This document shows positions 24,093 through 36,042 of a stretch of 64,000 nt of DNA, one piece after another. The stretch comes from Notospermus geniculatus. Taxonomy: Eukaryota; Nemertea; Pilidiophora; Heteronemertea; Lineidae. A program made the position numbers and the translations under genes. The stretch spans positions 447,146 to 511,145 of the forward strand of contig NMRB01000043.1 of assembly GCA_002633025.1 (NCBI GenBank), given 5' to 3'. How positions within the stretch are numbered: the stretch's first letter is position 1; the number at the start of each line of letters is the position of its first letter. Under the pieces are notes generated by a model. It made no database searches, was not told where the DNA came from, and saw nothing but the letters and a program-made list of their open reading frames with translations.

Positions 24093-26542
24093 ATCTCTCA
24101 TTGATGTGGGTACGTTATTCAGATGTAGAGTCAGATTTGAAGAAGTATATATAAGGGAGGGAATGATTTTGCAACGGAATGGAAAAAAAGGTCAATAATC
24201 CTCACATGCATGTTTGATTTCAATGAACTAGAAACCACTCACAGTCTGCCTGGCGCTGCTCCTGTATAAATTACTCCACTGATACAACTGTGAACAAATT
24301 TCAAGTGTATTCAACTTTGCCAGAAATGGTTAGGATCTGTTGGTCGAAAACAGGTGCCTTTTCTTCAAGTATTTGGTTTTCAACCTATTTCGAATCATAA
24401 GCTACGCAAACAGACATAAAACAAACACAAACTGACATATTAAAGTTTATCTTTTCGATTCCTGCAATTCGACTGATACTTGTGGAGAATTTCACAATAC
24501 CTTCTTGTTTACTTTGCCGGGGAGGTTGCGAACATCTGATATCTTCAACAATATTTGCCGATTTCAGGGTGATTACTATTCAATTGAATGGTTTAGCAGC
24601 GCATGTGGCAAAGAAAAAAAAGTATCCCCAATATATCAGAACGTGGGATTATTGTTCTGTCGAGCGGTATTATGGAATATTGGGAAATTTTGAGTTCAGA
24701 AAGTTGACCTTGTGTTCTCAAGAAATTACAAGAAATATAGAATTCGTTAGATCATCGCTTGAAATCGGCAAAATGGGAGTGCGATGTCCCCTTGTACCAC
24801 TCATAAAGCCCTGTATCATTTAGTAACATTTGTTGCTTCTGTGACAAGTAACCGCGGGCGACTTTTAATGATGCTTGGATGATTTGGTGTCCAACGTTAA
24901 GTGTGCTTAATGGAGTGCGTTATTGAAGCAAGGCTCAGCCAATAATCTGCTTAAAAGCCTCCGAGGTGAGAACACATTGCGGGACTGTCATATTCCCACA
25001 GAGAGCGTCTTCCAATGATTTGTTGGAAGGTAACCTCGACAGAGATTTTGCGTATCACAGTGTTATACAGCGTGTTTCAAAAACAAAATGGCGATGTGTG
25101 TGGATTTCGAAACCAAAATTTTAAATGCCGAGTACGGTACCCATATATATTTCAATTCGTACGTTCATGAGAGCTACCCCAGCCGTCGATTCGGGTTTTT
25201 GCTCGAACACGTGAAAGTGGATGCTTTCATGTGAAATAATCTGATTGATGATCGGGTGTGACCGTAACACTTTGTTTTATGGTTCTTGATCCATCAGATG
25301 GATGCTGATTGTCGAATCATCTTGTCATTCAAGACCGTCATCCAGTTCCAGTAGTGTGTGATCTCATTCGCTGGCTTTTATCGTCTTCGTGCATGATTCC
25401 TGTTGCTCTTTCGAAGCAGTGACTCAAATTTCTTAGCAGCACAGTCGAAGTCATTCCATACCAAACCCTTCATGTCAAATTTATAACTTTTGGCAAAAAG
25501 TTGGTGTTCGCTGAAAATTGGAGTACATGTACATCACACATCTTCCAAGTCACAAGACGTTTGTAGGACTGGCATCTGCCGCTTGATCAATTTGAAGAGG
25601 CCATTCAAACAGGACTACAAGTTGACCAACGGGACAAACTCCTTGATGAGCGGTACGAAATCTCATCTAGATTCGGTCTTGCATATTGTTATTTGCATGA
25701 TTTTTTTTTAAATATTGGGGGGGGACGTTTTACGCATGAACGCCAAACATGCTACCGCGTTCACATTGAGTGGCGTCACCTGCATCCGAATTTCATTCAT
25801 TTAGTAATTATGGTTCCCGATCCATCAGTAGCAAACAATAAAACAAAACGAGACGAATCGGCGGCTAGGTTAGCTCTCGCGAACGTTTGACTTTCGGGTT
25901 TCTCGTCCACCGGCCTTCTGATTAATGCATGACCATTACAACCATCCATCCATGAGCTTATTTTGATCTTCATCAACTTGGGATCGAATTCCATCATGCT
26001 GTCGATTGTTAAGCAACATTTCCGAATGGTCGATTTCATATTTTGTGTAAAACCGCTATTATACAAAGGTAGTTGGTACCGATGTCGATACATCTGTGCG
26101 ACATGGGACCCCCCACTGGCAAAGTGAATTAAATCGTTTTGTTCAAAAACAATAGTCAAACGCCAGTCTTTCATTTGAGACAACCCGTCCAATATCACTA
26201 ATTGCTAAAATCAAACTAGATATTCTCAATTGTCTTTGTGAAGCTGCTTTGACGACGGCACTCATTGTTTTCATCAACAAGATTTATTCTGTTTGACAAT
26301 AATGTTCCACAATGCGCGATTTGATCGAATGGCTATCGAAAAATCGAAAAGTTGTGGCCAGCATTGCGAGTAATTATGAAAAAAGTGCAGCATTGTGTAC
26401 ACCGCATCCCCTGTCACAGGCACGAGACTGTTGATAAACTGCCCAGAATCACGAACAACCCTGTCGGTTGCAGGGACTTGGTAGATTTGGCAACATGGTC
26501 TTCTTCAAAAAAGTGTATTTACAAAACAAAAGCTCTGCCTCG
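24093..26542. other. Gene-free stretch
   Basis: No gene is recognised. Frames of 113 codons (24482-24823, +) and 133 codons (25797-26198, -) carry no known domain or biased composition. A short G run lies near 25720. No clear repeat. Confidence 0.4.
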
Positions 26543-26762
26543 ATAGAGGTTCTTCACTGACGTCACAACGGTCACGTGACTCGGCCATGTTGGCCGTCAA
26601 ATGGCCGGCGACGACGTCAAAACTGTCACGTCGTGACATTTTGACGTCACGATATGTGTGTTGACGCTGTGTTCATGCCGTGACGTCGCTTGGCATTTTG
26701 ACGGCCAATATGGCGGCACTTTGTCACCATGGAAGTGTGACGTCACGTGAAGACTTCTATAG
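26543..26762. mobile_element. Fold-back element, CACGTGAC/GGCCATGTTGG family, copy 1
   Basis: Left end ATAGAGGTTCTTCACTGACG, then TCACGTGAC and GGCCATGTTGGCCGTCAAA. Right end TTTTGACGGCCAATATGG, then GTGACGTCACGTGAAG and ACTTCTATA. Arms are imperfect over about 70 bp. The interior has five or more GACGTC cores. Strongly similar to the copy at 49402-49592, in the same orientation. About 220 bp, non-coding. Confidence 0.88.
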
Positions 26763-27225
26763 CGGGCAGAAAAGTGTCCATCTTCACGTCCGGTGACTTA
26801 ACAATCACACGAAATTTCTCGCCATAACTTCCAAGATTCTCTGCGATCGTACCATCTGGTTGATCCCATAAAGTGGAAGATATTCTCTGATTATTGGATC
26901 AAATCCATCGTGTAATGGCTAATGACTAACGGGGAAGATGACTTCTTGTTACAGTGGATGTTTTACATAAGCTTGAAAACTGATGCCACACTTTGCCATA
27001 TGGGGAAGGTTCCACACGTAAAAGCTCTCAGGAGAACTGTGGCGGAGATATTTTAGAAAGGTGTATTAACCGATAAGTTGGAAAAAATCTATGGTAAAGG
27101 TTGTTGTCTGTATTCTTGAAGTCCGAACGATATTCTACATGTTTTATCCGACCACCACGGGAACACACCGAACACGCAAATCACTGGATATCCAAGTTGA
27201 GGAAAATCGACCTCGCGCCTAATAC
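26763..27225. other. Gene-free stretch
   Basis: Nothing recognised between the two fold-back elements. Confidence 0.45.
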
Positions 27226-27514
27226 TTAAAGCCCCACAGTATTGAATTTTACGATATTTTCAAAATGTCAGGAGATAGCACAAAGAGGTCTCATAGCCTT
27301 GTGAAGGTCCCCAAAATGCTTGTCTGATACGTACTTCAGAGAATCAAGGCCTAGTTTTCAGCACACATTAGAAAAAACGACAGGGAGAGCTCTAATGTAT
27401 TCAGGTGGAGCGCAGTACATTTTACACTACGGCTGACGTCGTGACGTCGTGCACTGACGTCAAGAATCGCGGCGATGATTTGCGTTTTTCAAATTCAATA
27501 CAGTGGGGCTTTAA
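27226..27514. mobile_element. TTAA-flanked fold-back element ending AGCCCCACAGTATTG
   Basis: TTAA at 27226-27229 and 27511-27514 enclose AGCCCCACAGTATTGAATTT and AAATTCAATACAGTGGGGCT. Terminal arms are about 22 bp. The interior (~245 bp) is unpaired and carries a cluster of GACGTC/TGACGTCA motifs near its right end (about 27433-27462). The TTAA duplication suggests piggyBac-type mobilisation (inference). No transposase frame. Confidence 0.82.
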
Positions 27515-28887
27515 AACGCACCAACATTGGGCTAAAAGTGGCTGTATGCGAGGACAACGAAACTGATAGAGGCTATGTACGTAACCTAGTGTCAAGCCAT
27601 CCAATTTGGCCAGGATGGATAATTATAATGAAAATATTCAATGATTTGTGTAATCGCCAAGGTCCCGTGGTGGCCGGATAAGCCGTGCTGTACATTATAA
27701 ACGCAATATGCACTGGCACAGAGAGTTGGCCCGCATGAAGTGGCATTTCAAACTTCGAGTCGCTCAATATAATATCGCGTCAGCTGCATTCATTCCTAGG
27801 TGGATGACAATACTTGTGTTCAACTGCATCACAGTTATCATTTGACTAAAAGAATGAAGTCCAACAGCCCCATTCTTTACTGGGAACGACATCGTGTGAA
27901 GCTGATAATGAGTAGGTTGCATTTTGATCAAGGTCGAAACATAATTACAATGTAGGAAGGGAACGATTATTTTTATACCTCAACACTTGGTCTGCAAGGA
28001 TGAAGGAGTTTAGGAAACCCAACACTTGCCCCTTTCTGATAGGCAGTGTTCTCCTAATAGTATATCATAGAAGAATAAAAAAGCTATTATGTTGAGGTTA
28101 CTAATTCCTATCTTGGTTCACCACGAACAGACCATCTGTCACATGTCACCAGAGACCTGACGAGTACGATTTCACAAGACTGCCTTCATTTTGTACAGTA
28201 AAGAAATGGAAACGTTGTCGGCCAGCACCCGGTCGGTCCATTCAGCAGCCCTACTGATCAGGACAAAAGGCAAGATATACGACCGAATCCACCCCTGACC
28301 TTGCACAGCTTGGTGTCAATCAAAGAAAAAAATGGAAACAAGATGCCTTGGACGGGTTCCCATATTGCCTTATCGTTTTATCGCTGATGGTACATGTTAC
28401 ATACAGCGATACATTGATTATTAAATACACAGGTGCGATTGCTTGTGACGTTACATGTAATGTGGTCAACATCACAGGATGATCAGCAGATATGCTGGGC
28501 TGGTGAGAAATGTTTGCTACCAGCCAATAGAGATGCTTCACGATAAGGTATCACCTTCATGTTGCAGATTCCCTAATATCCCGAAAAAACTGACAGAAAT
28601 CAGTTGTTTACAAAGCCGACCTGCAGGTGTCGATGACTGTGGAACAAGCATTATATCGTCGCAATTGTGACTGAAAAAAAACAAGTGGAAACATTGAAGT
28701 AGCGAGTTTGTAGCTGAAAAAGCTGAAGTGGTAATGAAGGTGACTGAAAAAGTCTTGAGATGTAGAAATGGCTATAAATAGCTGAGGGAAACAATATTGG
28801 GGTAAAGAAGCTGAAGTGGAAACGATATAACTGAAAAAAAAACGATGTTTGTTGTTGTTCAGCCAGAGTTGTTTGAGTGTAAGACTC
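27515..28887. other. Gene-free stretch with a degenerate CTGAA-rich tract
   Basis: No gene is supported. From about 28665 to 28850 the + strand repeats words such as GCTGAAAAA, CTGAAGTGG and GTGGAAAC irregularly. This looks like a decayed tandem repeat; the minus-strand frame over it is F/S-rich for that reason. Confidence 0.4.
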
Positions 28888-29050
28888 CAGGGCTGGGTTG
28901 CACAAAACTCATGTTAGCGCTAACATGATGTTAGCGCTAACATCATGTTAAATGACGTAAAATGACAATGGATTTTGACGTCATCTAACATAAAAGTTAG
29001 CGCTAACACCATGTTAGCGCTAACATGAGTTTTGTGCAACCGGCCCCAGG
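28888..29050. mobile_element. Fold-back element built on TGTTAGCGCTAACA palindromes
   Basis: Left arm GGTTGCACAAAACTCATG then TTAGCGCTAACATGATG; right arm ends CATGAGTTTTGTGCAACC. Each arm holds two copies or part-copies of TGTTAGCGCTAACA, itself a perfect palindrome, so each arm can fold alone as well as with the other. The centre holds a TGACGTCA-like site (TTGACGTCAT). About 160 bp, non-coding. Confidence 0.85.
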
Positions 29051-30795
29051 TTGGTAGATAATCATCAACGCCAAACAAGGGGCGCTTCGTTAATGCAAGG
29101 CAGAGATAGATAAGTATAATTATGAATAAAACTCATGATAAAGCACAGGGGTATGTACATGTATTTGTGAGAAAGTATAATGACGTAGCATACAGTATAT
29201 AGATAGATTACTAAAGTTTTATTTGCTATTATCAAATTACCATTCAGTGTGGTTCACTTTCAAAGGAGACCTACACTCATAGCGGACTGTTATTGAAAAA
29301 CTTGATACAGACTAGAATCTTTTATATGGAAACTATATTTCATGCAGCGGTAAACATCAGCATGCCTCCCCTCTTTGGTCTTTTTACTTCAGTTCTGAAA
29401 ACTCCACGGATCTGTGCACAGATTGGATAAAACATGGACTCCTCTGTCCCCTACCGATCTATCCCTGGGAAATTCTGGCCACCCCGCCGTGCGAAAATTA
29501 TTCATCGTGGTCCCCCGCTGTGATAGACTGCCACTGGTACAATCCCACAATTCATTAAAAACAAAATGATAGTCAAATCAGAGGGGTTTTACAGCTGATT
29601 TATTTTTCACGTGGACAATGGACACTTTGGGTGGGATGTCTCTCTATCTCTTGCGATGACACCTCCATGTCCGCCCGTCTGTCAATCATCATACAATGAA
29701 AAGCCCCTCTATAGTCCTCTTATCCGCTCGATTTACCGATAAAGTCCTCTTTAGGCCAACTTTGTAAGAGAATCTTGTGAAAAAGCTTTGGCTGTTACTG
29801 TCTGAGTTTATCATTTGTCGAGAGATCGAAAGATTAAATTTGACCTTTCACTTGTTAACAGTTGTGTTGTCGTGTAGTCTGTCAAGACGTTTTAGACAGA
29901 AAATCTGATGTGATCAACATTTTAATCTGAAAGTTTTGAAGCTAATGTGACTCTCACATAGGTCAGTCGGATTTTAGGCGCAATCAACCTTCTCATAAAC
30001 TACAAGTCATGCATGACGTATATGTAACGTCGCTTTGTTGAGTTGCGCGTTTTGCCCCCAGTTTTGCGTCACGATGTCGACGTCAGTAATGGCGGACATT
30101 GTTGAAGTTACGTCCTGGAAACCACGAATTTCGTATTAACTGGAGTTTAACGTGTCCTTGCGAAACTTCTACAGGATGCGCGTCACGTCTTGTCTTTGGA
30201 CCAACACCGTCCGAGTCAGGCTGAGATATTCGTGTCTGGACTGTTGCTATAAAACAAATCTAAACTATTTAGTAAATAGATGAATCGATGAACGTGCACC
30301 GGTTGACGGCCAAGGGTTGCTGTAGAACCCGTTGGAATCCTTTCATTAAGAATGAAGACTCGGTTGGATGTGTTTCCATTAGATAAACTGCTTAATTGGT
30401 TATTGACAAACCCCCTGCAATCAGATTTTAATGATAGTTTTATTAATGTATTCTAATTACGACAAGGTAAATATACCTAGCATGCAGGCTTCTTCTTGAA
30501 TGAAAACGTTGACAACCTTGTGGTTAATACTGAGATGAACCTTGAGCGAACTACATGTAGATATCAGCTGACAAAATACATTTTGGGGTGGCTGTTGTTT
30601 GCAGGAAACGCCGGAAAAAGCAAGTTACGGGGAAGGGGAGGCAGAAATCAACAAAACAGGAGAAGAATGGTGTTCATAAAGAAAAAGCAAATAAGAAATC
30701 GTACATGTATATCGCAGCGATCTCTTTGCTCTAATACAGCGTGTTTCGCTGAAAAGTGATTCAAAAACGTTCACATGACCGCAAGCAGATGAAAT
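29051..30795. other. Gene-free stretch
   Basis: No gene is recognised. The 87-codon frame at 30496-30759 is Arg/Lys/Asn-rich at its centre but matches no family. GACGTCAGTAATGGCGGAC near 30077 recalls the 26.5-kb family and may be a relic. Confidence 0.4.
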
Positions 30796-31083
30796 TAGGG
30801 AGTTTAAGGGTAGATACTTCTCCGTTTTGCGCTTTGCGCTTGTGCGTTCCCTATGTTTATGTGTGGTACCAACAATAAAATTACTTTTTCACTCACATAG
30901 GAAACGGACAAGCGCAAAGCGCAAAACGCAAATATGGCCTTAAGAAATCAAACGATAAACGTTAACTTTACGACAACGTTATTTTTCATACTGCGAATTC
31001 ACCAGATTATATATTGCATTTTCGGTACAAAAATAACGTTGTCGTAAAGTTAACGTTTATCGTTTGGTTTCTTAAACTCCCTA
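30796..31083. mobile_element. GGGAG-family MITE, copy 3, split by another element
   Basis: The left tip TAGGGAGTTTAAG (30796-30808) is separated from the rest of the element, which resumes at TTAAGAAATCAAACGATAAA (30940 on) and ends AAACTCCCTA (31074-31083). Removing the 30808-30943 insert gives a MITE of the same length and order as the copy at 35.8 kb, to which it is nearly identical (shared CATACTGCGAATTCACCAG). Confidence 0.9.
30808..30943. mobile_element. Fold-back element nested in the GGGAG MITE
   Basis: Arms CGTTTTGCGCTTTGCGCTTG (from 30823) and CAAGCGCAAAGCGCAAAACG (ends about 30930) enclose about 65 bp; total about 132 bp plus the duplication. The host MITE sequence TTAA(G) appears on both sides (30804-30808 and 30940-30944), indicating a 4-5-bp target-site duplication. 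Non-coding. It is younger than the host element. Confidence 0.85.
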
Positions 31084-34000
31084 ATGTCAATAAGTCATTA
31101 TATTCACAACAGTTACTCAAAGTTCGCTGTTCGCTGTAGCTCCGGAGTTTGGGAGTTCATTTTTATTTGACCCTTGGACCAATGTCATAGGATGAACACA
31201 AAAAGACTTCAGATAAATAAAGCACGGGATAATAAAGCATCTCAAATTGAATTGAATGCAGAAAAATGTCGTTGAATAGCAGGAGTTTCACGTCACGGCC
31301 GTATTTGCTCGATTCTCATATGTTTTGCAATAACAAATATAACGAAAAGCCATTGTTGAACCGTCAACGACCTGACACATGAACAGCAAGATGGGGGACG
31401 CCGTCCCACACAGAGGGGAGCGTCAGCACTCGTAAAATAACCAGAAGAACACGACAAGAAGCTCTATAATGACCTTTTCTACGGGATGAAAATATTTTTC
31501 AAATAGTTTAATGCTCCAGATGCTATGGTACGTCTTGAATTAGTCTGCCCTCTTCAGCTCTATTGCTTCCAGATTGATTGACAGTCTCCTTGACAATCCT
31601 ATTGTGGCAAAGATAAAACAAAATGCAATTGGCTAAACTTAGAGTCACATGTTAGATTCTTTCATCCTCGTTAGCATTGTTCTCATAACAATGTAGATTA
31701 AACGTTACTAACCCAGGAGAGCCCATCTCAAGTTACACTTAAGTTAGCTATTCATTTGCCTAAGCTTCCGTCTTCACAACATTTCTTTAGCAGGATTGCC
31801 AGCCTGTGCACTTGATCACTGCCTAATTTGCCTCTAAAGACCATGGTCATTTAACATCAACCTCTAGACTCTTGTCAACCCACTAGATTTCATCTTGCTT
31901 GAAGAGTTTCGGATCAAATTTTAAAACTATCAGAAGTTCAAATGTCAACATATCTATCATCTGGCTGAAACTTTGTTGCATGGGGTGATTAGAACTTTTC
32001 CTGGAAGCAATTTAAAGGTCTGCCCCGTCTGTGTGAATACACTTCAATGGCGAATCCTAGTTTTCAAAAACGAAGGCAGTCGTTTTAAGTGATCGTATCA
32101 GGCAGTCATGTCCTTCTATGTAGGCCCCGTCTCACCGCCGGCGACAAAAAGCGACGCGTCGACATGAAAAAGAGGTGGCTATGCGACCGAGTGTCTCGCG
32201 GCATCTGCGGTTTGCAGCATCAGTGTTGTCGGTGGTTGCTGAAGGCAAGACGTCTGTACAATCACTGGAGTACAAGCGCTCAGGGCCATCGTAACCCTGT
32301 ATTCACGCTTAAAATGTTTCCACTTATTTTCAACCGTTTGGCCATGTTATCAGTCCTTGATTGCAGTCGTTACTTTACGCATTCAGTTCTCTCAATGGAA
32401 ATCCGTAGGATATCTTCAGAACAAGAAAGTTTCACATAACATTTTGATATTGTTAATGAAATTAGTAACGCCCGATAAGAACTTCCAGTAAAATATTTGT
32501 AAACTTGCGGCTATTTTCTTCCGCATTAAAATGCCTCTGTTCAATTGAGATGCATTTTATTTTAATGGTGGCTTCAGGGAGGACCTCGGGCCAAACACAG
32601 GACGCCCAGGGCTGTCTTATTCCACACAAAAACAATCCGCCTTTTTCCGGGATATGTCGTGAATAGAAAGTTCCCAAAATCCCAGTTACCAGAATGATGT
32701 TTAGAAGCAACTCGATGTATAACGGGCATGTCTAGGTCGAACGTCTGAAGCGAAACAAAAACAATAATCCAAAGTCTCTAAACTTGAGTCTAGTAGCAAC
32801 TTGAAACAATTTGTAACTTAATTCAAACACTGCGCCTTGGTTAGATACGAAATCGAAGCACTTCAACATTAAAATTTTAAATTTCCGTATGAATAATAAA
32901 GTGTTGGTTATCTAGAAGATGATAAAAATGTAAAAACTCCATTAAGATGCACATCCTCTGAACCGATGGCACAAAACTCTTTCTTATTGAAATGTTATAT
33001 CATGTTATAGAACGTTTTTTACACGAAGAGCGTATCGAATAACTGCTACAGGATGAGGAGTGTATGACGATATATCCGAGAAAGACTAAAGTATATTATT
33101 CAACATTCTCTGCGGGGCTATAAAGAACTATGCATATTTACGGAAATTATACCAAGTTAAAGAATTTAAACTCTTTATCAGCTGATGGCAATGGCCTTAG
33201 CACGATGTTTACTGTAACAGCAGCAGTGAATCTAGACAACAGTAATGCAAACTGAAGCCAGGGGATTCAAGTTTTTTTGAGGGCCTGGCGTAGCAATCAG
33301 CTTCCGGCTGCCCTTGTGGTTTTTTCCAACTATGTTCGACGAAGGACCAAGATGTTGAATACGAACACCAATGACCAATTCACTTAGAATACGTGTACTC
33401 GTTTGTTTCTGAAACATTTCGGGGACATTTGTTCCATGGGGTAAGGAGATTTTGCGGCATAAATCTGCTTTTAATTCATCCAACTAAATATGTGAAGAAA
33501 GTTGGTATTTCCGGTTGTGGCATTCTTTACAGAAAAACACGACTTTTCGTCTGCACGACGATGGTTGTGCAGCTCCAAATAACGCTAACTGGCCTAATTC
33601 ATGTTTGCTACGTCTCCATGTGCAGACAGAGACAGATTTTAGGCTCATCCGCTAATGGTTTCTTTGTCACGAATATCTTCCTTATTTGGATCATGGAAGA
33701 CAAAGTGAGCTGTTAGCTGGAATTATAACTAATATTAAGGCTGGTTTTGGAGATATTAAAAGCATTGACGCCATCCAATACGGAATGACCCGGTAAAATG
33801 GCAGATAAGTGGCTAGTAAGGGTTGGTACCACGGACAACTTGGCACCCTTTATTTAACCACAAGTTTCCCCACAGTGGGAGTTAATTAATCGTATAACTT
33901 CTAACAGAATGCTATTACACCTAGAACATAGCTAAACCTATTAATAGGCGCCAGTAAATGACATCGGTGACACGACACCTCGTTTCACATCATTTACTAA

Positions 34001-34703
34001 ACTTTCTAACAACAAGTTTTCTGTTTTTACAAGTTGGTAAGAAGACTGTATAGACGTTTTCATAGAAAATTAGGTGGTTGACCAACAAACAACCGAGAAA
34101 ATGACAAACATTTAGTTACATACTTGGACACGAAATTCGTGGTCACATTGATAACCTATTATGTAGCACACTCGATGGTTCTGGATGATCGCATGACAAT
34201 AGATGTGTTTTGCATAATTGAGTTCCGGTTGTTAGAAATAACCTACACCATACTGAGATTTTAATATTATACGCATATTAGATGAATATTTAGGATTCCT
34301 TAGAGTTTTACGATAGGGTGGAGCACGTATTTCTCGTCACGTTAACGGCATGAAATCTGTCTCGGTTTCGTGTATGATTATCTGGCACTCCACATGATGA
34401 TTAACCCGGTGAAGATGTCCATGCATGTCATTATTTACAAGGACCATTCAGATTCTCCCAATGTTTCAAGACATTTTCTTTTAGTGTTTACAACATCTGG
34501 AGTAGGGCCTGAGAGTGGAAACTCTGACTGTACATCATTAATGCATATTTACTCGAGAGTATTGGACCCTTAGAAAGCTACGCAACCATTGAGAAGTTGT
34601 GCAAAAATATCGGTGGTATTAATCTGTTTGGAAAAATGCAATACTATGTATGACTAGTCATGGGCACTTGCCAATTTCAATAGTATTGGGAGAATAAACT
34701 ATG
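31084..34703. other. Gene-free stretch
   Basis: No gene is recognised. The 116-codon frame at 32089-32439 (+) and the 107-codon one at 33393-33716 (+) show no domain. No inverted or tandem repeat stands out. Confidence 0.4.
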
Positions 34704-35614
34704 TACAGTCATTGACAAAAGTTTATCTCCACCTGACATCTTGAATATTTCAAATACTACTGGACCAATTTTAACACGGTTTGTTGCACAGGAAAGTATA
34801 TCTTGTTGCTCATATTTCTGCATTAAAACTTTGGATATTCGGAAATATCGATATTATGTAATAGCTCATCAGAAAAAAACACTAAAAATCAACATTGTTA
34901 TTACGTAATTTTTTTGTGATTTTTGTTGCAGTTCTGGTAGAGTGGAACTTTCTAAGGAATTTGGGCTTTGTTTCATCAAAATATGTTGAGCGGTTGCTGA
35001 GATATCTGCGATTATCAAAATTTCGATAATTTGAAAATTTCCAATTTTTCACAAAATTTTGATATCAGTGGACAGAGCTCACTTCAAAACGTAGAAGTAC
35101 GAAGTTTTGGAACTTTTAGCATAAACCGGTAAGCAGTTAAGCATGTTTGATATTTTTGATATTTTGACAAATATGCAATATTACTGCCCAAATAACGCAA
35201 AAAAGTTCCAAAATTTTGTAAACCCGTGTTCTGAGGTCAGCTTTATCTAATGGCATCAAAATTACCTGAAAAGCGTGAAAATCTCAAATTATCAAAATTT
35301 TGATAATCTCAGATATCTCAGCAACCACTCAACATATTTTGATGAAACAAAGCCCCAAATCCTTAGAAAGTTCCAATCTATCAGAACTGCAACAAAAATC
35401 ACAAAAAAATTACGTAATAACAATGTTGATTTTTAGTGTTTTTTTCTGATGAGCTATTACATAATAACGATATCTCCGAATATCCAAAATTTTGATGCAG
35501 AAATATGACCAATAAGATATACTTTCATGTGCAACAAACAGTGTTAAAATTGGTCCAGTAGTATTTGAAATATTCAAGATGTCAGGTGGAGATAAACTTT
35601 TGTCAATGACTGTA
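34704..35614. mobile_element. Long palindromic Tc1/mariner-like non-autonomous element, 907 bp
   Basis: TA (34704-34705) then CAGTCATTGACAAAAGTTTA; the far end reads TAAACTTTTGTCAATGACTG then TA (35613-35614). The arms, 34706 to about 35034 and about 35284 to 35612, are about 330 bp each and pair with few mismatches. The centre also pairs in part (AGTTTTGGAACTTTT with AAAAAAGTTCCAAAATTTTG). The TA duplication and CAGT tip match Tc1/mariner elements. There is no transposase frame, so it would need a transposase in trans. Confidence 0.9.
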
Positions 35615-35710
35615 CATTACAATGTTCTGTACTGTGTGACTTCTTTTAAAACCTGTCTTAGAGCAGGGACAGAGCTACTACTGAAGTAGTGATTTGAATT
35701 ACATGTATAC

Positions 35711-36003
35711 GGGCCGTATTCTAGAAGCTTCCTTAAATAAGGCCTTAACGCTAAGGTTTACCTTTAGCTAATAGGGAGTTTAAGAAATCAAACGATAAAC
35801 GTTAACTTTACGACAACGTTATTTTTCATACTGCGAATTCACCAGATTATACATGTATACTGCATTTTCGGTACAAAAAATAACGTTGTCGTAAAGTTAA
35901 GGTTCATCGTTTGATTTCTAAACTCCCTATTGTTTGCAGCCACGGCAAAATACAAAAGGTTAAAATGGACTTCAGAATTAAGGAGGCTCCTAGAATACGG
36001 GCC
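35711..36003. mobile_element. Fold-back element GGGCCGTATTCTAGAAG, copy 1, split by a MITE
   Basis: Left part 35711-35771 (GGGCCGTATTCTAGAAGCTT to AAGGTTTACCTTTAGCTA) and right part from 35930 (TGTTTGCAG...GGAGGCTCCTAGAATACGGG) are the two halves of the element found uninterrupted at 60307-60425. The halves pair as inverted repeats. The insertion point is between AGCTA and TTGTTTGCAG. Confidence 0.88.
35772..35929. mobile_element. GGGAG-family MITE, copy 4, nested
   Basis: TAGGGAGTTTAAGAAATC and GATTTCTAAACTCCCTA ends, with the family's AACGATAAACG and ACGACAACGTTATTTTTC arms. Flanking TA on both sides fits a TA target duplication. It sits inside the fold-back element 35711-36003 and is therefore younger than it. 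Near-identical to copy 3 at 30.8 kb, apart from an extra ACATGTAT-type insertion in the centre. Confidence 0.92.
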
Positions 36004-36042
36004 TAGCAGTCGCGTACTTGTTCACGTAGGCCTATATTTCGT

